64,000 nt of DNA from an uncultured Bacteroidales bacterium (GTDB lineage: Bacteria > Bacteroidota > Bacteroidia > Bacteroidales > UBA932): assembly GCA_944325495.1 (NCBI GenBank), contig CALVAD010000002.1, positions 62,001 through 126,000 of the forward strand, given 5' to 3'. The position numbers were made by a program, and so were the translations under genes. Positions 6,528 through 15,791 of the stretch are shown here, piece after piece; the first letter of the stretch is position 1; each line of letters begins with the position of its first letter. The notes below the pieces were generated by a model, which saw only the letters and a list, made by a program, of their open reading frames with translations, ran no database searches and was not told the DNA's origin.

Positions 6528-9500
6528 AAGCTCCCCCGAGCGCGAACGAACGGCTGTAGCATATCGTGGCGCCGCTGCGTTCCAGTATGTTCCTGCTCAT
6601 CGCGAGACCAAGGCCCGAGCCGCCGTCCTTGGTCGTGAAATTGGGAGTGAACAGCCTGGACACGTTCTCCTCCTTCACTCCCGGCCCGTTGTCCTCGAAC
6701 ACTATGTCGTAATACCCCTCCCTGGAGGATGAGAGCCTCAGCGACACGGCTATATGCCCGTCCGGACTGTCGCCTATGGCCTGGACGGCGTTGTTGAGCA
6801 GATTGACGAACACCCGCGTGAGCTGCGGCTTCGGCGCGAGCGCCCTGGCTCCTTCAAGCCCCAGGTAGTCGAACCTGATATTGCTCCTGTTGTCGAACAT
6901 GGAGACCTCGTCCTGAAGCATCCTGTCGAGATCCACCTCCACCGGCTCCTCGGAATACAGTTTCGCGAAAGTCGAGAAATCCTCGGCCGTCTTGGCCAGG
7001 ATGTCGATATGGTCGAGCAGCACCGAACCGGCCTCATCGAAAAGCTCCTGCCATCTCGGGTCGCCTTTCGCCTTGAGCCGCATCACCCTCTGGAGCTGGA
7101 GCTTCATGGGAGTCAGAGGATTCTTGATCTCATGGGCGACCTGACGGGCCATCTCGCTCCATGCCTTGTCCCTCTCGGCCGACGCCAGCCGCCTGGAACT
7201 CTCCGACAGCTTCGCGACCATGCTGTTGTAGGCCTGGACGATGGAATAAACCTCGTCCTTCCTGTCGTACTCTATCGGCTCCATCGAATCCAGCCCGCCG
7301 TTGTCCATCTTGCGGCTCATCTCGCTCAGCGGCCTGAACATTCTGTCGACCACCGCGGTCACGGTGAACATGGAGACAAGCAGCAGCAGGAAGAAGAAGG
7401 ATATTATGGTCACGAGATGAGTGATGGCATCGTTGCCGAAATCGAAGCTGTCGCCGCTGTAGGGAGAGCTGACGATAGCGATGATCCTGCCGTCGTCTCC
7501 GATCACGGGGGCGTACATGCTGTAGAAGTCGTTGCGCCCAATCTTCTCCTGAAGTATGCAGTAGCGCTGGTGGCCGTAGATGATGTTGCCGTAAGCCTCG
7601 CTGCTTATGCGGCTGCTGAGCAGCATGCGCTCGAACACGAACGGGGTGGTCGACGCCAGCACGGTGCCCGAAGGGGACCATATCGAGATGTCCGAATCCG
7701 TGTCGTCGCTGACCTTCCTTATCATTCCGAGCAGCCGGCCGCGCTCCATGTTCACGAAGCTGTCCACGTCGCGGGATTCGGCCTCGACCATCGCCGTGAC
7801 CGCGCCGATCTTGTCGGACATCGCGGTGTGCATGTTGCTCTCGTTGCGCGAATATATGAACAGCACGCTGACCGCGGACACCACCAGCAGCGTACTGAAC
7901 TGGGATACCAGCAGCACGCCGGTTATGCGCGAACGGAAATAGCTCTCCTCGAAAAGATTGTGCCGCTGCCGGCCGGTCATGCGGCCGAAGAGGGTCAGCA
8001 GCAGGAAGACCACCAGCGAAAGAAAGACCCCGGCCTCCAGATAGGTGACGGCGCTGATTTTCGTGCGGGACAGGATTATAGCTTCGTTCTCGCCCACCCG
8101 GGTCACGAAATGGGCGTAGTCGTTCTTGAGAAGATGCTCCGCGCCCGACACATAGACGGATTCGTATTCGTCCTCGTCGAGCATCGTCGGATAGGCGTAG
8201 CCGCCCCTGTTCTCCTTCAGGTCATAGGCTTCGTAGCGGGCATACGAGAAGCCGTCCGGAAGCGCCACCCTGCCGGGAGGCGCTATCCCGAAGATGTCGG
8301 CATAGCCGCGGTTGCTGCCCATCTCCCTCGACTCCAGCCGCAGCATCACCCGTGAGATGCTGCCGTCATCCAGCAGATACAGGAACATCCCGACATAATA
8401 GGAACGTCCGTTGTCACGGCGCACATAGAGGAAGCGCGAATTGTCCGCCACCGGCTGCCCGCCGCGCACAAGGGCGTTGTACTGCGCAGCCGACCGGCGG
8501 TTGTTGTTGCTCTTGTTGAACACGTAGACCGTCACGGCATAGTTCATGTCGCGGCGGGAGAAATAATTGACCAGAATGCGGTTCTGTATCGTCACGGCCG
8601 TGTTCTCATAGGCGGAGAGAGCCGCTATCACGGGATCGTCGGCTATCTGCGCCTCTATGCCGCGCAGGTAGAGCTCAAGGGATATGTCCCTGTCGAACGC
8701 CAGCCTGTTGGCCAGCATCTCCATCCTGTCCTGCTCCTTCCTGAAACCCAGGACGCCTGCCGTGCTGACCAGATACACCGAAATCAGCAGCGCGTAGAAT
8801 ATGCGGTTGGGCAGGGAAAACGCATCGAAGCTCCGGCGCAGCACCCGGGACACGGGTTCCCTGAAAGTCTGAAGCAGCAACGGGACGCTCACCAGCATGG
8901 AGATGAACGAGACATAGACGACGATGCTGAACACGCTGATTTCGGAGAGCCTGTAGAGCTCCAGGCATATGCCCGAATTTATGATTATGCTCCTGAGGCC
9001 GAAGAAAGTGAACGCCAGTATGCCGGCGATGGACGCCGCCACCGAGGCCGCCGTCAGACTTGCGGCCGTCCGGGTCCGTATCCTGCCGCACAAGGCGTCC
9101 CGGGATATATAGAGCGCCCACGCCGAGGTGAGTATCGCCAGATTGATGAGCACCACCGCGCCGAGCGAATACAGCACGCCGTTCCCGGCGTACAGCCTGG
9201 GTGAGAACATCGCGTACTGGTCGCTTATGGACCATCCGTACACATAGGTCCCGCCGAGCACCAGCAGCATCGCAAGCATTGTGATGCGCAGCCTGGACAG
9301 CGTCCTGCGGGAGGACAGCCACAGCAGGGCGCCGCACAGAACCGCCGCTATGCCGGCCCACAGGATATATGAAACGGGCTGGGCATGATTCTGAAGGGAT
9401 TCCCGGACAATCTTGAACATCGGGCGCCCCATCACGAGCACCGGAGACCCGCCGTCCGTGGCTATCGGTCTGACGGAAAGAGACTCTGGAATCTTGAGCC

Positions 9501-10017
9501 TGGCGTTGGTTCCCGAAGACATGCGTCCCTGCATGGTCCCGGTGATCTCCAGCCCTCCCACCACAGTGCAGTCGCCTTCCCGCAGAATCTTGGCCAGATA
9601 CCAGCGCGAACCGAGATTGACATAGCTCAGAGTGTCGGCGACCGCCGTCAGCGGGGATTCGAGCGAGAAATCCGAGTTCGTCAGCATGGGGGTGTACATC
9701 CTGTACTGAAGATTGTCGTTGTAGACAGGGAACTCGTTGCGCCATGACTGCAGCGTATCGCCGCAGTAACGGTAGATCACCATGTCCTCGGGGAGTCCGT
9801 CGAGTTCGAGCCACCGGGAATGGTCCTCCCGCATGGCCTGCGCCATGAAGGCCTCAAGCCTGACTATGCGGCGCTCCACGGTCGCGGAGACCCGTTCCGC
9901 CACGGCCGCCGTATCGTTCGAAAGGCGGAAAGGCCCGAAAGCGACGATTGTCAGAACGACCCCGACAACAAACAGGACCGGCGCGGCGACATTCTCTATT
10001 TTGAACCTGGATTTCAC
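6484..10017 (-). CDS. Very large NtrY-like membrane sensor histidine kinase
   Basis: This 1177-residue protein is a multi-pass membrane histidine kinase. One membrane helix lies near residues 9-29, about six more lie between about 210 and 420, further helices flank a second periplasmic sensor segment, and a last one (SFFFLLLLVSMFTVTAVV) leads into a HAMP domain. The kinase core has the NtrY-type H-box RQVAHEIKNPLTP with His962, an N-box NLLNNAVQAI, and G-boxes DNGPG and GSGLGLA. The start is GTG at 10017, overlapping the rlmH stop as GTGA. The last residues MKSDSIS are encoded by a long hairpin. No response regulator is adjacent; the sigma54-type regulator at 17.5 kb is a possible partner by family type only. 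Confidence 0.9.
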   Translation of the reverse strand: MKSRFKIENVAAPVLFVVGVVLTIVAFGPFRLSNDTAAVAERVSATVERRIVRLEAFMAQAMREDHSRWLELDGLPEDMVIYRYCGDTLQSWRNEFPVYNDNLQYRMYTPMLTNSDFSLESPLTAVADTLSYVNLGSRWYLAKILREGDCTVVGGLEITGTMQGRMSSGTNARLKIPESLSVRPIATDGGSPVLVMGRPMFKIVRESLQNHAQPVSYILWAGIAAVLCGALLWLSSRRTLSRLRITMLAMLLVLGGTYVYGWSISDQYAMFSPRLYAGNGVLYSLGAVVLINLAILTSAWALYISRDALCGRIRTRTAASLTAASVAASIAGILAFTFFGLRSIIINSGICLELYRLSEISVFSIVVYVSFISMLVSVPLLLQTFREPVSRVLRRSFDAFSLPNRIFYALLISVYLVSTAGVLGFRKEQDRMEMLANRLAFDRDISLELYLRGIEAQIADDPVIAALSAYENTAVTIQNRILVNYFSRRDMNYAVTVYVFNKSNNNRRSAAQYNALVRGGQPVADNSRFLYVRRDNGRSYYVGMFLYLLDDGSISRVMLRLESREMGSNRGYADIFGIAPPGRVALPDGFSYARYEAYDLKENRGGYAYPTMLDEDEYESVYVSGAEHLLKNDYAHFVTRVGENEAIILSRTKISAVTYLEAGVFLSLVVFLLLTLFGRMTGRQRHNLFEESYFRSRITGVLLVSQFSTLLVVSAVSVLFIYSRNESNMHTAMSDKIGAVTAMVEAESRDVDSFVNMERGRLLGMIRKVSDDTDSDISIWSPSGTVLASTTPFVFERMLLSSRISSEAYGNIIYGHQRYCILQEKIGRNDFYSMYAPVIGDDGRIIAIVSSPYSGDSFDFGNDAITHLVTIISFFFLLLLVSMFTVTAVVDRMFRPLSEMSRKMDNGGLDSMEPIEYDRKDEVYSIVQAYNSMVAKLSESSRRLASAERDKAWSEMARQVAHEIKNPLTPMKLQLQRVMRLKAKGDPRWQELFDEAGSVLLDHIDILAKTAEDFSTFAKLYSEEPVEVDLDRMLQDEVSMFDNRSNIRFDYLGLEGARALAPKPQLTRVFVNLLNNAVQAIGDSPDGHIAVSLRLSSSREGYYDIVFEDNGPGVKEENVSRLFTPNFTTKDGGSGLGLAMSRNILERSGATICYSRSFALGGACFTICYPMKSDSIS

Positions 10018-10490
10018 TCGTGATGATAGGGTTCGCCCCTGATTATCGTAAATGCGCGGTACAACTGCTCTGCAAAAATCGTTCTCACCATCTGATGGGA
10101 GAAAGTCATGTCGGAAAGCGACATCTTCGCATCCGCGCGTCCGTAAACTTCAGGAGAGAAACCGTAGGCTCCTCCTATGACGAACACCATGTCCGCTCCC
10201 GCGGAGTGGGACATCCTGTCCTGGAGCCATGCGGCGAACTCGACGGAACGGAACTTCCTTCCCCGTTCGTCGAGGAGCACCACGAAATCGGACGGCCTCA
10301 AATGCTTGAGCAGCAGCTCCCCCTCCCTCGCCTTGATCTGCTCCCTGCCCAAAGACGCGGTATTCCTGAGTTCCGGAATCTCGACAAGGGAAAAAGGCAC
10401 ATGGCGGCCTATTCTCGACACATAGGTGTCGAGTCCGGTCCTGACCCACGCTATGTCGGTCTTGCCTACTGTAAGAAGATTTATCCGCAT
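10014..10490 (-). CDS. rlmH: 23S rRNA (pseudouridine1915-N3)-methyltransferase RlmH
   Basis: RlmH is a SPOUT-fold methyltransferase that methylates pseudouridine 1915 of 23S rRNA in the assembled 70S ribosome. The 158-residue form starting at MRINLLTVGKT is chosen over a start nine codons upstream because it matches the family N-terminus. The AdoMet-binding knot shows VLLDERG, FVIGGAYGF and the C-terminal LSDMTFSHQMVRTIFAEQLY, then RGEPYHH. The gene has an exact consensus promoter 24 bases upstream and overlaps the following kinase gene by four bases. Confidence 0.94.
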   Translation of the reverse strand: MRINLLTVGKTDIAWVRTGLDTYVSRIGRHVPFSLVEIPELRNTASLGREQIKAREGELLLKHLRPSDFVVLLDERGRKFRSVEFAAWLQDRMSHSAGADMVFVIGGAYGFSPEVYGRADAKMSLSDMTFSHQMVRTIFAEQLYRAFTIIRGEPYHHE

Positions 10491-10514
10491 CCGGCCGGGC
10501 TTTTGGGGTTCCCG

Positions 10515-10546
10515 CAAATATACTTACGTGGCTTGATATTTGCAAA
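10515..10546 (-). promoter_or_regulatory. Promoter of rlmH-kinase
   Basis: On the minus strand TTTG (10546-10543), a 20-base spacer, and TATATTTG (10522-10515) match the consensus exactly. It overlaps the region upstream of the divergent DUF4783 gene. Confidence 0.8.
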
Positions 10547-10556
10547 ATCCGACCTC

Positions 10557-10958
10557 GTGCTGAACTTCATCAAAATAGCCGCCGCGGCCTCCGTGCTGCT
10601 GTCGTGCCTGAACCTGCCGGCCCAGTCCGAAAGGTACGACGTCTTCCTTCCGATAAGCAAATATATAGTCAAGGGAGACGCCGAATGCCTGTCGGCGTGG
10701 TTCGACGACAATCTCGAAATCAGCATAATCAGTTCCGAAAGCACTGCGAGCAAGGCCCAGGCAAAGCAGATCGTCAAGGCATTCTTCGCCTCGCACACCC
10801 CCCAGGCGTTCGACATAACGCACGCGGCCGAGAAGGCGAACATGAAATACGCCCTCGGCAGCCTCACCGCAGGAGGAGAGAATTTCACGGTCACGATCTT
10901 CGTAAGTTCCAAGGGGGACAGCTACAAGATACAGCAACTGAAAATCGAGCGCCTTTAG
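10557..10958 (+). CDS. DUF4783 family exported protein
   Basis: The reading frame gives a 133-residue protein when begun at GTG 10557. That start places a hydrophobic signal peptide (NFIKIAAAASVLLSCLNLPAQS) at the N-terminus. The mature part (ISKYIVKGDAECLSAWFDDNLEISI ending in SYKIQQLKIERL) matches the pattern of DUF4783, an NTF2-like fold family of Bacteroidota of unknown function. The family often lies beside rlmH, as here (divergent). A weak promoter-like GATATTTG ends at 10542. A TTG at 10533 is an alternative start. The 3' end forms one arm of a terminator hairpin. Confidence 0.75.
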   Translation: MLNFIKIAAAASVLLSCLNLPAQSERYDVFLPISKYIVKGDAECLSAWFDDNLEISIISSESTASKAQAKQIVKAFFASHTPQAFDITHAAEKANMKYALGSLTAGGENFTVTIFVSSKGDSYKIQQLKIERL

Positions 10959-10976
10959 GACGCCCGATTTTCAGTT
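10936..10976. terminator. Bidirectional terminator hairpin overlapping the DUF4783 stop
   Basis: AACTGAAAATCG (10936-10947) pairs perfectly with CGATTTTCAGTT (10965-10976), and GCG/CGC extends the stem across one mismatch. The left arm is coding sequence of the DUF4783 gene. It lies between convergent DUF4783 and efp genes. Confidence 0.7.
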
Positions 10977-10993
10977 ATGGGATATGCCGGAGG

Positions 10994-11557
10994 CTATACC
11001 CTCTGGCCGTATGTGCGGTCGGTAGTGTTGACGGTGATCCTGTCGCCGGTCTCGATGAACAGAGGCACCATGATCTTGGCCCCGGTCTCGAGGGTCACTT
11101 CCTTGAGGGCGGAGGTGGACGCGGTGTTGCCCTTCACGGCAGGCTCGGAATATGTGACTTCCAGCGTCACATAGGTGGGGAGCTCGCAGGTGAGGCACTT
11201 CTCCTCTCCGACCACGAACATCATCTCCACATGCTGGCCCTCCTTCATGAGGTCGGCGTTCTCCACCACGTCCTTGGGCAGAAGAATCTGCTCGAAGGTC
11301 TCCTCGTGCATGAAGTTGTATCCGTCCTCCTCGGCATAGAGGAACTGATAGGGGCGGCGCTCCACATCGATCGTCTCTATCTTGGCCCCTGCGGTGAAGG
11401 TGTTGTCCAGGATACGGCCGTTCTCAAGATTGCGGAGCTTGGTCTTCACGAAAGCGGGGCCTTTGCCGGGCTTTACATGCTGGAACCATACTATCTGACA
11501 AGGCTTGTCGTTGTACTTGAGATAAAGACCGTTTTTGAAATCTGCTGTTGTTGCCAT
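10994..11557 (-). CDS. efp: Translation elongation factor P
   Basis: EF-P binds between the P and E sites and rescues ribosomes stalled at polyproline. The 187-residue protein has the KOW-like N-terminal domain with the tip KPGKGPAF (Lys32 is the position modified in other species), followed by two OB-fold domains and the signature DRTYGQRV close to the C-terminal end of domain III. No modification enzyme is next to it. It has its own promoter, although it lies downstream of ispH on the same strand. Confidence 0.96.
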   Translation of the reverse strand: MATTADFKNGLYLKYNDKPCQIVWFQHVKPGKGPAFVKTKLRNLENGRILDNTFTAGAKIETIDVERRPYQFLYAEEDGYNFMHEETFEQILLPKDVVENADLMKEGQHVEMMFVVGEEKCLTCELPTYVTLEVTYSEPAVKGNTASTSALKEVTLETGAKIMVPLFIETGDRITVNTTDRTYGQRV

Positions 11558-11593
11558 AGGTATTTATTCTTGAATCATTTCGTTGACATCGTG

Positions 11594-11625
11594 CAAAATT
11601 AGTCAATAGCCGGAACTATTGCAAA
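11594..11625 (-). promoter_or_regulatory. Promoter of efp
   Basis: Minus strand TTTG (11625-11622), 20-base spacer, TAATTTTG (11601-11594): an exact consensus match with a leader of about 30 bases. The -33 element overlaps the last codons of ispH. Confidence 0.8.
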
Positions 11626-12506
11626 TTTTCAATCGCCGCGGCGACTCTTTCGAGCAGCCACTTGGGGGTGGAGGTGGCGCCGCACACGCCTACACGGTCC
11701 CCGCTGCGGAACCATCCCTGCCTGAGGTCCGACTCCGACTGCACATGCACGGTCCTCGGATTCTCCTTGAGGCAGAGGTCGAACAGCACCTTTCCGTTCG
11801 AGCTTTCCTTTCCGGACACGAAGACCACAGCGTCATGGCCGCGCGCGAATTCGGCGAGGTCATGATGCCGCGACGCCACCTGGCGGCATATCGTATCGTG
11901 GACGACCAGCCGCGCCCCCGGCTTCATGCTCCCGCGCAGATATGCGCACAGGCTCGCGTAGCCGTCGGGGTTCATCGTGGTCTGCGAAAACAGCTCGATG
12001 TCCCTGTCGGTGCGCAGCGCCCCGCCGCCGACAAGTTCCACGGCCTGTTCCGGGTCCTGCACCACGAGCACGTCGCCGCCCGCCTGGCCCACCAGTCCGA
12101 GGACTTCAGGATGCCCCTCCTTCCCGAATATCACGATCCGGCCTCTGCCGCCGAGCCGGGCATACGCCTCCCTGATATCTTTCTGAAGCCGCAGCACCAC
12201 CGGGCAGGTGCAGTCGATTATGCTGTATCCCAGGGAGGAAGCCCGTCCGTAGACCTCGGGAGGCTCGCCGTGAGCCCTTATGAGCAGAGGCTCGCCGGGG
12301 CCGCGGTCAAGGTCAGGAAGACATCCGGCGCTCACTGTGACGAGCCCGCGGGCCTCCAGTCTGGCCAGCTCCTCCTCGTTGTGGACTATGGCCCCGAGGG
12401 AATAGAGTCTGCCGCCGTATTCCGAAAGATGCTCCTCGGCCGCCCGTATGGCCCTGATCACTCCGCCGCAGAAACCGGAATTGGCATCTATCTCGACTTC
12501 GATCAT
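11616..12506 (-). CDS. ispH: 4-hydroxy-3-methylbut-2-enyl diphosphate reductase
   Basis: IspH carries out the last step of the MEP pathway, reducing HMBPP to IPP and DMAPP with a [4Fe-4S] cluster. From [16 protein letters not shown] (start 12506) the protein has 296 residues. The three cluster ligands are in GFCGGV (Cys13), DCTCPVV and VCGATSTPKWL. HNEE and AHGEPP are also present. The ATG overlaps the cmk stop as ATGA; a longer start reading into cmk was rejected. It could supply the prenyl synthase at 47.4 kb with substrate. Confidence 0.95.
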   Translation of the reverse strand: MIEVEIDANSGFCGGVIRAIRAAEEHLSEYGGRLYSLGAIVHNEEELARLEARGLVTVSAGCLPDLDRGPGEPLLIRAHGEPPEVYGRASSLGYSIIDCTCPVVLRLQKDIREAYARLGGRGRIVIFGKEGHPEVLGLVGQAGGDVLVVQDPEQAVELVGGGALRTDRDIELFSQTTMNPDGYASLCAYLRGSMKPGARLVVHDTICRQVASRHHDLAEFARGHDAVVFVSGKESSNGKVLFDLCLKENPRTVHVQSESDLRQGWFRSGDRVGVCGATSTPKWLLERVAAAIENLQ

Positions 12507-13186
12507 AGGATGCCGAATTTCCCCTGGACAAGACCGGTGATCCATGCCAGTTCCTCCTCCATGGTCATGTCGGAGTTGTCGAGTCCGAAGGCGTCGTCCG
12601 CCCTCCGCAGAGGCGAGGCCTCGCGGTGGGAATCGATGTAGTCCCTCTGCTGGATGTTGGCCAGGACCTCCTCATATACGGGATTCCCGCCCTTGGCGGC
12701 CAGTTCATCGAAGCGCCTGCGCGCACGCACCTCGGGGCTGGCGGTCATGAACACCTTGATCTCCGCATCGGGAAACACGGCCGTGCCTATGTCCCTGCCG
12801 TCCATGACCACTCTTCCGCCGGCCGCCATCCGGTGCAGGCAGGCGTCCACCCATTCCCTGACATAGGGCACCGCGGCTATGGGGCTGACCTGCGAGGACA
12901 CCTTCATGGAACGTATCTCGTCTTCGATGCAGCGCTCTCCGCTGAAGGTCCTTCCGTCCGGGCCGAAACCGACTTCAAGCGAGTCCAGCGCCGCCCGCAG
13001 CCCCGGGTCTACGGCGTTGTCCGCCGATATCAGCCCGCGCTCCTGCGCAAAGAGGGTCACGGCCCGGTACAATGCGCCGGAATCGAGATACTGGAAGCCG
13101 AACTTCCTGGCCACCAGCTTCGCGAAAGAGCTCTTGCCGGTAGACGAAAAGCCGTCTATGGCTATGGTTATGTCGGGTATTCTCAT
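12503..13186 (-). CDS. cmk: Cytidylate kinase
   Basis: Cmk phosphorylates CMP and dCMP to the diphosphates. The 227-residue protein has the P-loop [10 protein letters not shown] (11-20), the [12 protein letters not shown] motif, and the [18 protein letters not shown] segment followed by the lid RARRRFDEL. It sits between lptB and ispH with four-base ATGA overlaps on both sides, so the three genes are translationally coupled. Close linkage of cmk and ispH is common in Bacteroidota. Confidence 0.95.
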   Translation of the reverse strand: MRIPDITIAIDGFSSTGKSSFAKLVARKFGFQYLDSGALYRAVTLFAQERGLISADNAVDPGLRAALDSLEVGFGPDGRTFSGERCIEDEIRSMKVSSQVSPIAAVPYVREWVDACLHRMAAGGRVVMDGRDIGTAVFPDAEIKVFMTASPEVRARRRFDELAAKGGNPVYEEVLANIQQRDYIDSHREASPLRRADDAFGLDNSDMTMEEELAWITGLVQGKFGIL

Positions 13187-13980
13187 GCTGATTCGGTATT
13201 GCCGCCGCCGTTCTTCTTCGCGAGATATTCCGCCCGGGCCCGCTCGACGGACACCGAACGCTTGAGGATGAAGCCGGAGCCGAGATACTTGGTACGCACA
13301 TCATCGTCGGAGGCGAGCTGCTCGGGAGTCCCCTCCTGCAGAATCGAACCTTCGTAGAGCAGGTACGCCCTGTCGGTGATCGCCAGCGTCTCGCCCACGT
13401 TGTGGTCGGTGATTATCACTCCGATGTTGCGGTATTTGAGTTTGGCTATGATATACTGGATGTCCTCCACCGCGATGGGGTCGACTCCCGCGAAAGGCTC
13501 GTCGAGCAATATGAACTTGGGGTCTATGGCCAGCGCCCTGGCTATCTCGCAGCGGCGGCGCTCCCCTCCGGAAAGCTGGATTCCCAGGGACTTGCGCACC
13601 TTGGAGAGATTGAACTCGTCGATAAGCGACTCCAGTCTCTCGCGGCGCTCCGCGGCCGGCATGCCCTTCATCTCCATCACCGAGACTATATTGTCCTCGA
13701 CGGACATCTTGCGGAACACCGACGCGTCCTGAGGCAGATAGCCCACGCCCTTCTGCGCCCGCTTGTACATGGGCAGCCGGGTGATTTCCTCATCGTCGAG
13801 GAACACTCTGCCCTCGTTGGGGACTATCTGTCCCGTGATCATATAGAAACTCGTGGTCTTTCCCGCCCCGTTGGGCCCGAGGAAACCCACGATCTCGCCC
13901 TGGTTGACCTCCATGGACACCCCCTTGACCACGGTTCTCATTCCGTATTTCTTTACAAGATTCTCGCAGCGAAGTTTCAT
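13183..13980 (-). CDS. lptB: LPS export ABC transporter ATP-binding protein LptB
   Basis: LptB is the ATPase of the LptB2FG machine that extracts lipopolysaccharide from the inner membrane. The 265-residue protein has Walker A GPNGAGKT (35-42), the Q-loop, the signature [15 protein letters not shown], Walker [14 protein letters not shown] and the switch ITDHNV. The ATG at 13980 is preferred to an in-frame TTG two codons upstream. A basic tail of about 25 residues follows the usual end. lptF, lptG, lptA and lptC are not in the window. It lies 12 bases after dnaX and overlaps cmk. Confidence 0.92.
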   Translation of the reverse strand: MKLRCENLVKKYGMRTVVKGVSMEVNQGEIVGFLGPNGAGKTTSFYMITGQIVPNEGRVFLDDEEITRLPMYKRAQKGVGYLPQDASVFRKMSVEDNIVSVMEMKGMPAAERRERLESLIDEFNLSKVRKSLGIQLSGGERRRCEIARALAIDPKFILLDEPFAGVDPIAVEDIQYIIAKLKYRNIGVIITDHNVGETLAITDRAYLLYEGSILQEGTPEQLASDDDVRTKYLGSGFILKRSVSVERARAEYLAKKNGGGNTESA

Positions 13981-13992
13981 CTCCAACCATGT

Positions 13993-15753
13993 TTATTTGA
14001 TGTCGAGAGCCAGGTCCACGACCAGATTCCTGACTTCCGCATTCTTGTTCATAAGATCCTCGGCCTTGTCGGCGGGCATGTACCTTCTCTCCTGCGTCTC
14101 CTCCTCGACCGGCAGCACATACGGCTGCAGCCTTAGGGCGCCGCATCCCGTGAGACTGCAGAACTTCGCCTCAAGATCGCGCAGCACCTTCTCCTCTATC
14201 CATTTCTTCTGGGCTTCGTTGACCACCGAGAATTCGACGAGCCTGCGACCATCCTGCACTCCCCCGTCCAGCCTGAGCCTTGCGGTGGACAGGGCGCTGG
14301 AGAGACGGGGCTGGGCGCGGTACATCGCGGAAAGTTCCTGCCATTTCGCGACTATCTCCTCGTCGGAAGGGAAACTTGTCTCCGCCTCCTGACGGACGGC
14401 GGGAGCCTTGGCGGCAGGTTCGTCCTCCTCTGACATCAGGGACGAGAGAGACAGGGCCGCTCCGGACTTCCCTCCGCGGCGGGCGGGAGCCGCAGGCTGC
14501 ATAGCGGGACGCTCCGGCGCGGCAGCGGCCGGTGCCGGGGACGGCGCCTCCGCGGGCTTCGGCTCCGGAACATTCGCGGGAGCCGCGGCGACATCAGGGC
14601 TTTTCGTCGCGGCGGTGGACCGTGCGGCCCTTCCGGACTCCGCGACAGCCGCCGAGGGAGCCGCGTTCAGGAAGGCCATCTTCATCAGCGAGAACTCTAT
14701 ATGCAGGCGCTGGTTCGAAGAGATGCGGTAGCCGGCCTCGCACTGGGAGCATATCTCCAGGGCGTCATAGAGGAACTTCACGCTGCAGCGGGCCGCCTGG
14801 CCGGCATATCTGCGCCGCAGCGACTCCGGGAGGTCAAGCAGCGATTCAAGGCCGCCCGTGCGGCTGACCAGCAGGTCGCGCAGATGCGAGCCGAGAGCGG
14901 ATATGAAGTAGAGGGCGTTGAAGCCCTTAGACAATATCTCGTCGAAAATCAGCAGGGCTCCGCCATAGTCTCCGGCAAGAAAAGCGTCCGTCAGGCGGAA
15001 GCAGTACTCATAGTCGAGCACGTTCAGGTTGCGCAGCACGTCCTCGTATCTGACCTCCGTCCCGCAGAACGCCACCGTCTGGTCGAAGATGGTCAATGCG
15101 TCGCGCATCGCCCCGTCGGCCTTATGGGCTATCACATGCAGGGATTCGTCGTCTATGCTGACATTCTCGCGCAGGGCTATGGAGCGCAGGTTGCGGACTA
15201 TGTCGGAAACGCCGATGCGGTTGAAGTCGTAGGTCTGGCAGCGGCTCAGTATGGTCGGCAGTATCTTGTGCTTCTCCGTGGTGGCCAGGATGAATATGGC
15301 GTGCGCCGGCGGTTCCTCGAGCGTCTTCAGGAAGGCGTTGAAAGCCGCTGCGGAGAGCATGTGGACCTCGTCTATGATATAGACGGAATATCTGCCCGTC
15401 TGCGGAGGTATCTGGACCTGGTCCATCAGCGCCTTGATGTCGTCGACTCCGTTGTTGGACGCCGCGTCGAGCTCGTGTATGCAGTAGGAGCGGCCCTCCT
15501 GGAAAGACAGGCAGGACTCGCATTTTCCGCAGGGAACCAGGTCGGGACCGGGGTCGGCGCAGTTGATGGTCTTCGCGAATATCCTCGCCGTGCTGGTCTT
15601 GCCCACTCCCCTGGGGCCACAGAACAAGTATGCGTGGGCAAGCTGCCCGCGCAGTATCGAGTTTTTGAGCGTCTTCGCTATATTGTCCTGACCTATAAGC
15701 GATTCGAAGGTGTCAGGACGATATTTGCGAGCCGAAACAACATAATCTGACAT
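13993..15753 (-). CDS. dnaX: DNA polymerase III subunit gamma/tau
   Basis: DnaX is the clamp-loader ATPase. The 586-residue protein has Walker A GPRGVGKT (46-53), the zinc module around CADPG...CGKCESC, Walker B/DExx as IIDEVHMLS, and the sensor motif TTEKHKILPTILSRC. After the clamp-loader domains there is a low-complexity Ala/Pro-rich linker (about residues 385-450) and a C-terminal tau-like domain. No obvious slippery A-run for a programmed frameshift was noticed. The ATG lies six bases after a TACATTTG promoter box shared back-to-back with the next gene. Confidence 0.94.
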   Translation of the reverse strand: MSDYVVSARKYRPDTFESLIGQDNIAKTLKNSILRGQLAHAYLFCGPRGVGKTSTARIFAKTINCADPGPDLVPCGKCESCLSFQEGRSYCIHELDAASNNGVDDIKALMDQVQIPPQTGRYSVYIIDEVHMLSAAAFNAFLKTLEEPPAHAIFILATTEKHKILPTILSRCQTYDFNRIGVSDIVRNLRSIALRENVSIDDESLHVIAHKADGAMRDALTIFDQTVAFCGTEVRYEDVLRNLNVLDYEYCFRLTDAFLAGDYGGALLIFDEILSKGFNALYFISALGSHLRDLLVSRTGGLESLLDLPESLRRRYAGQAARCSVKFLYDALEICSQCEAGYRISSNQRLHIEFSLMKMAFLNAAPSAAVAESGRAARSTAATKSPDVAAAPANVPEPKPAEAPSPAPAAAAPERPAMQPAAPARRGGKSGAALSLSSLMSEEDEPAAKAPAVRQEAETSFPSDEEIVAKWQELSAMYRAQPRLSSALSTARLRLDGGVQDGRRLVEFSVVNEAQKKWIEEKVLRDLEAKFCSLTGCGALRLQPYVLPVEEETQERRYMPADKAEDLMNKNAEVRNLVVDLALDIK

Positions 15754-15759
15754 AGATTA

Positions 15760-15787
15760 CAAATGTAATGATTAATTCGTAACTTTG
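15760..15787. promoter_or_regulatory. Back-to-back -7 boxes of dnaX and the divergent hypothetical gene
   Basis: TACATTTG on the minus strand (15767-15760) ends six bases before the dnaX ATG. TAACTTTG on the plus strand (15780-15787) ends four bases before the ATG at 15792. The whole divergent spacer is only 38 bases; no clear -33 TTTG exists for either gene. Confidence 0.55.
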
Positions 15788-15791
15788 GGCT

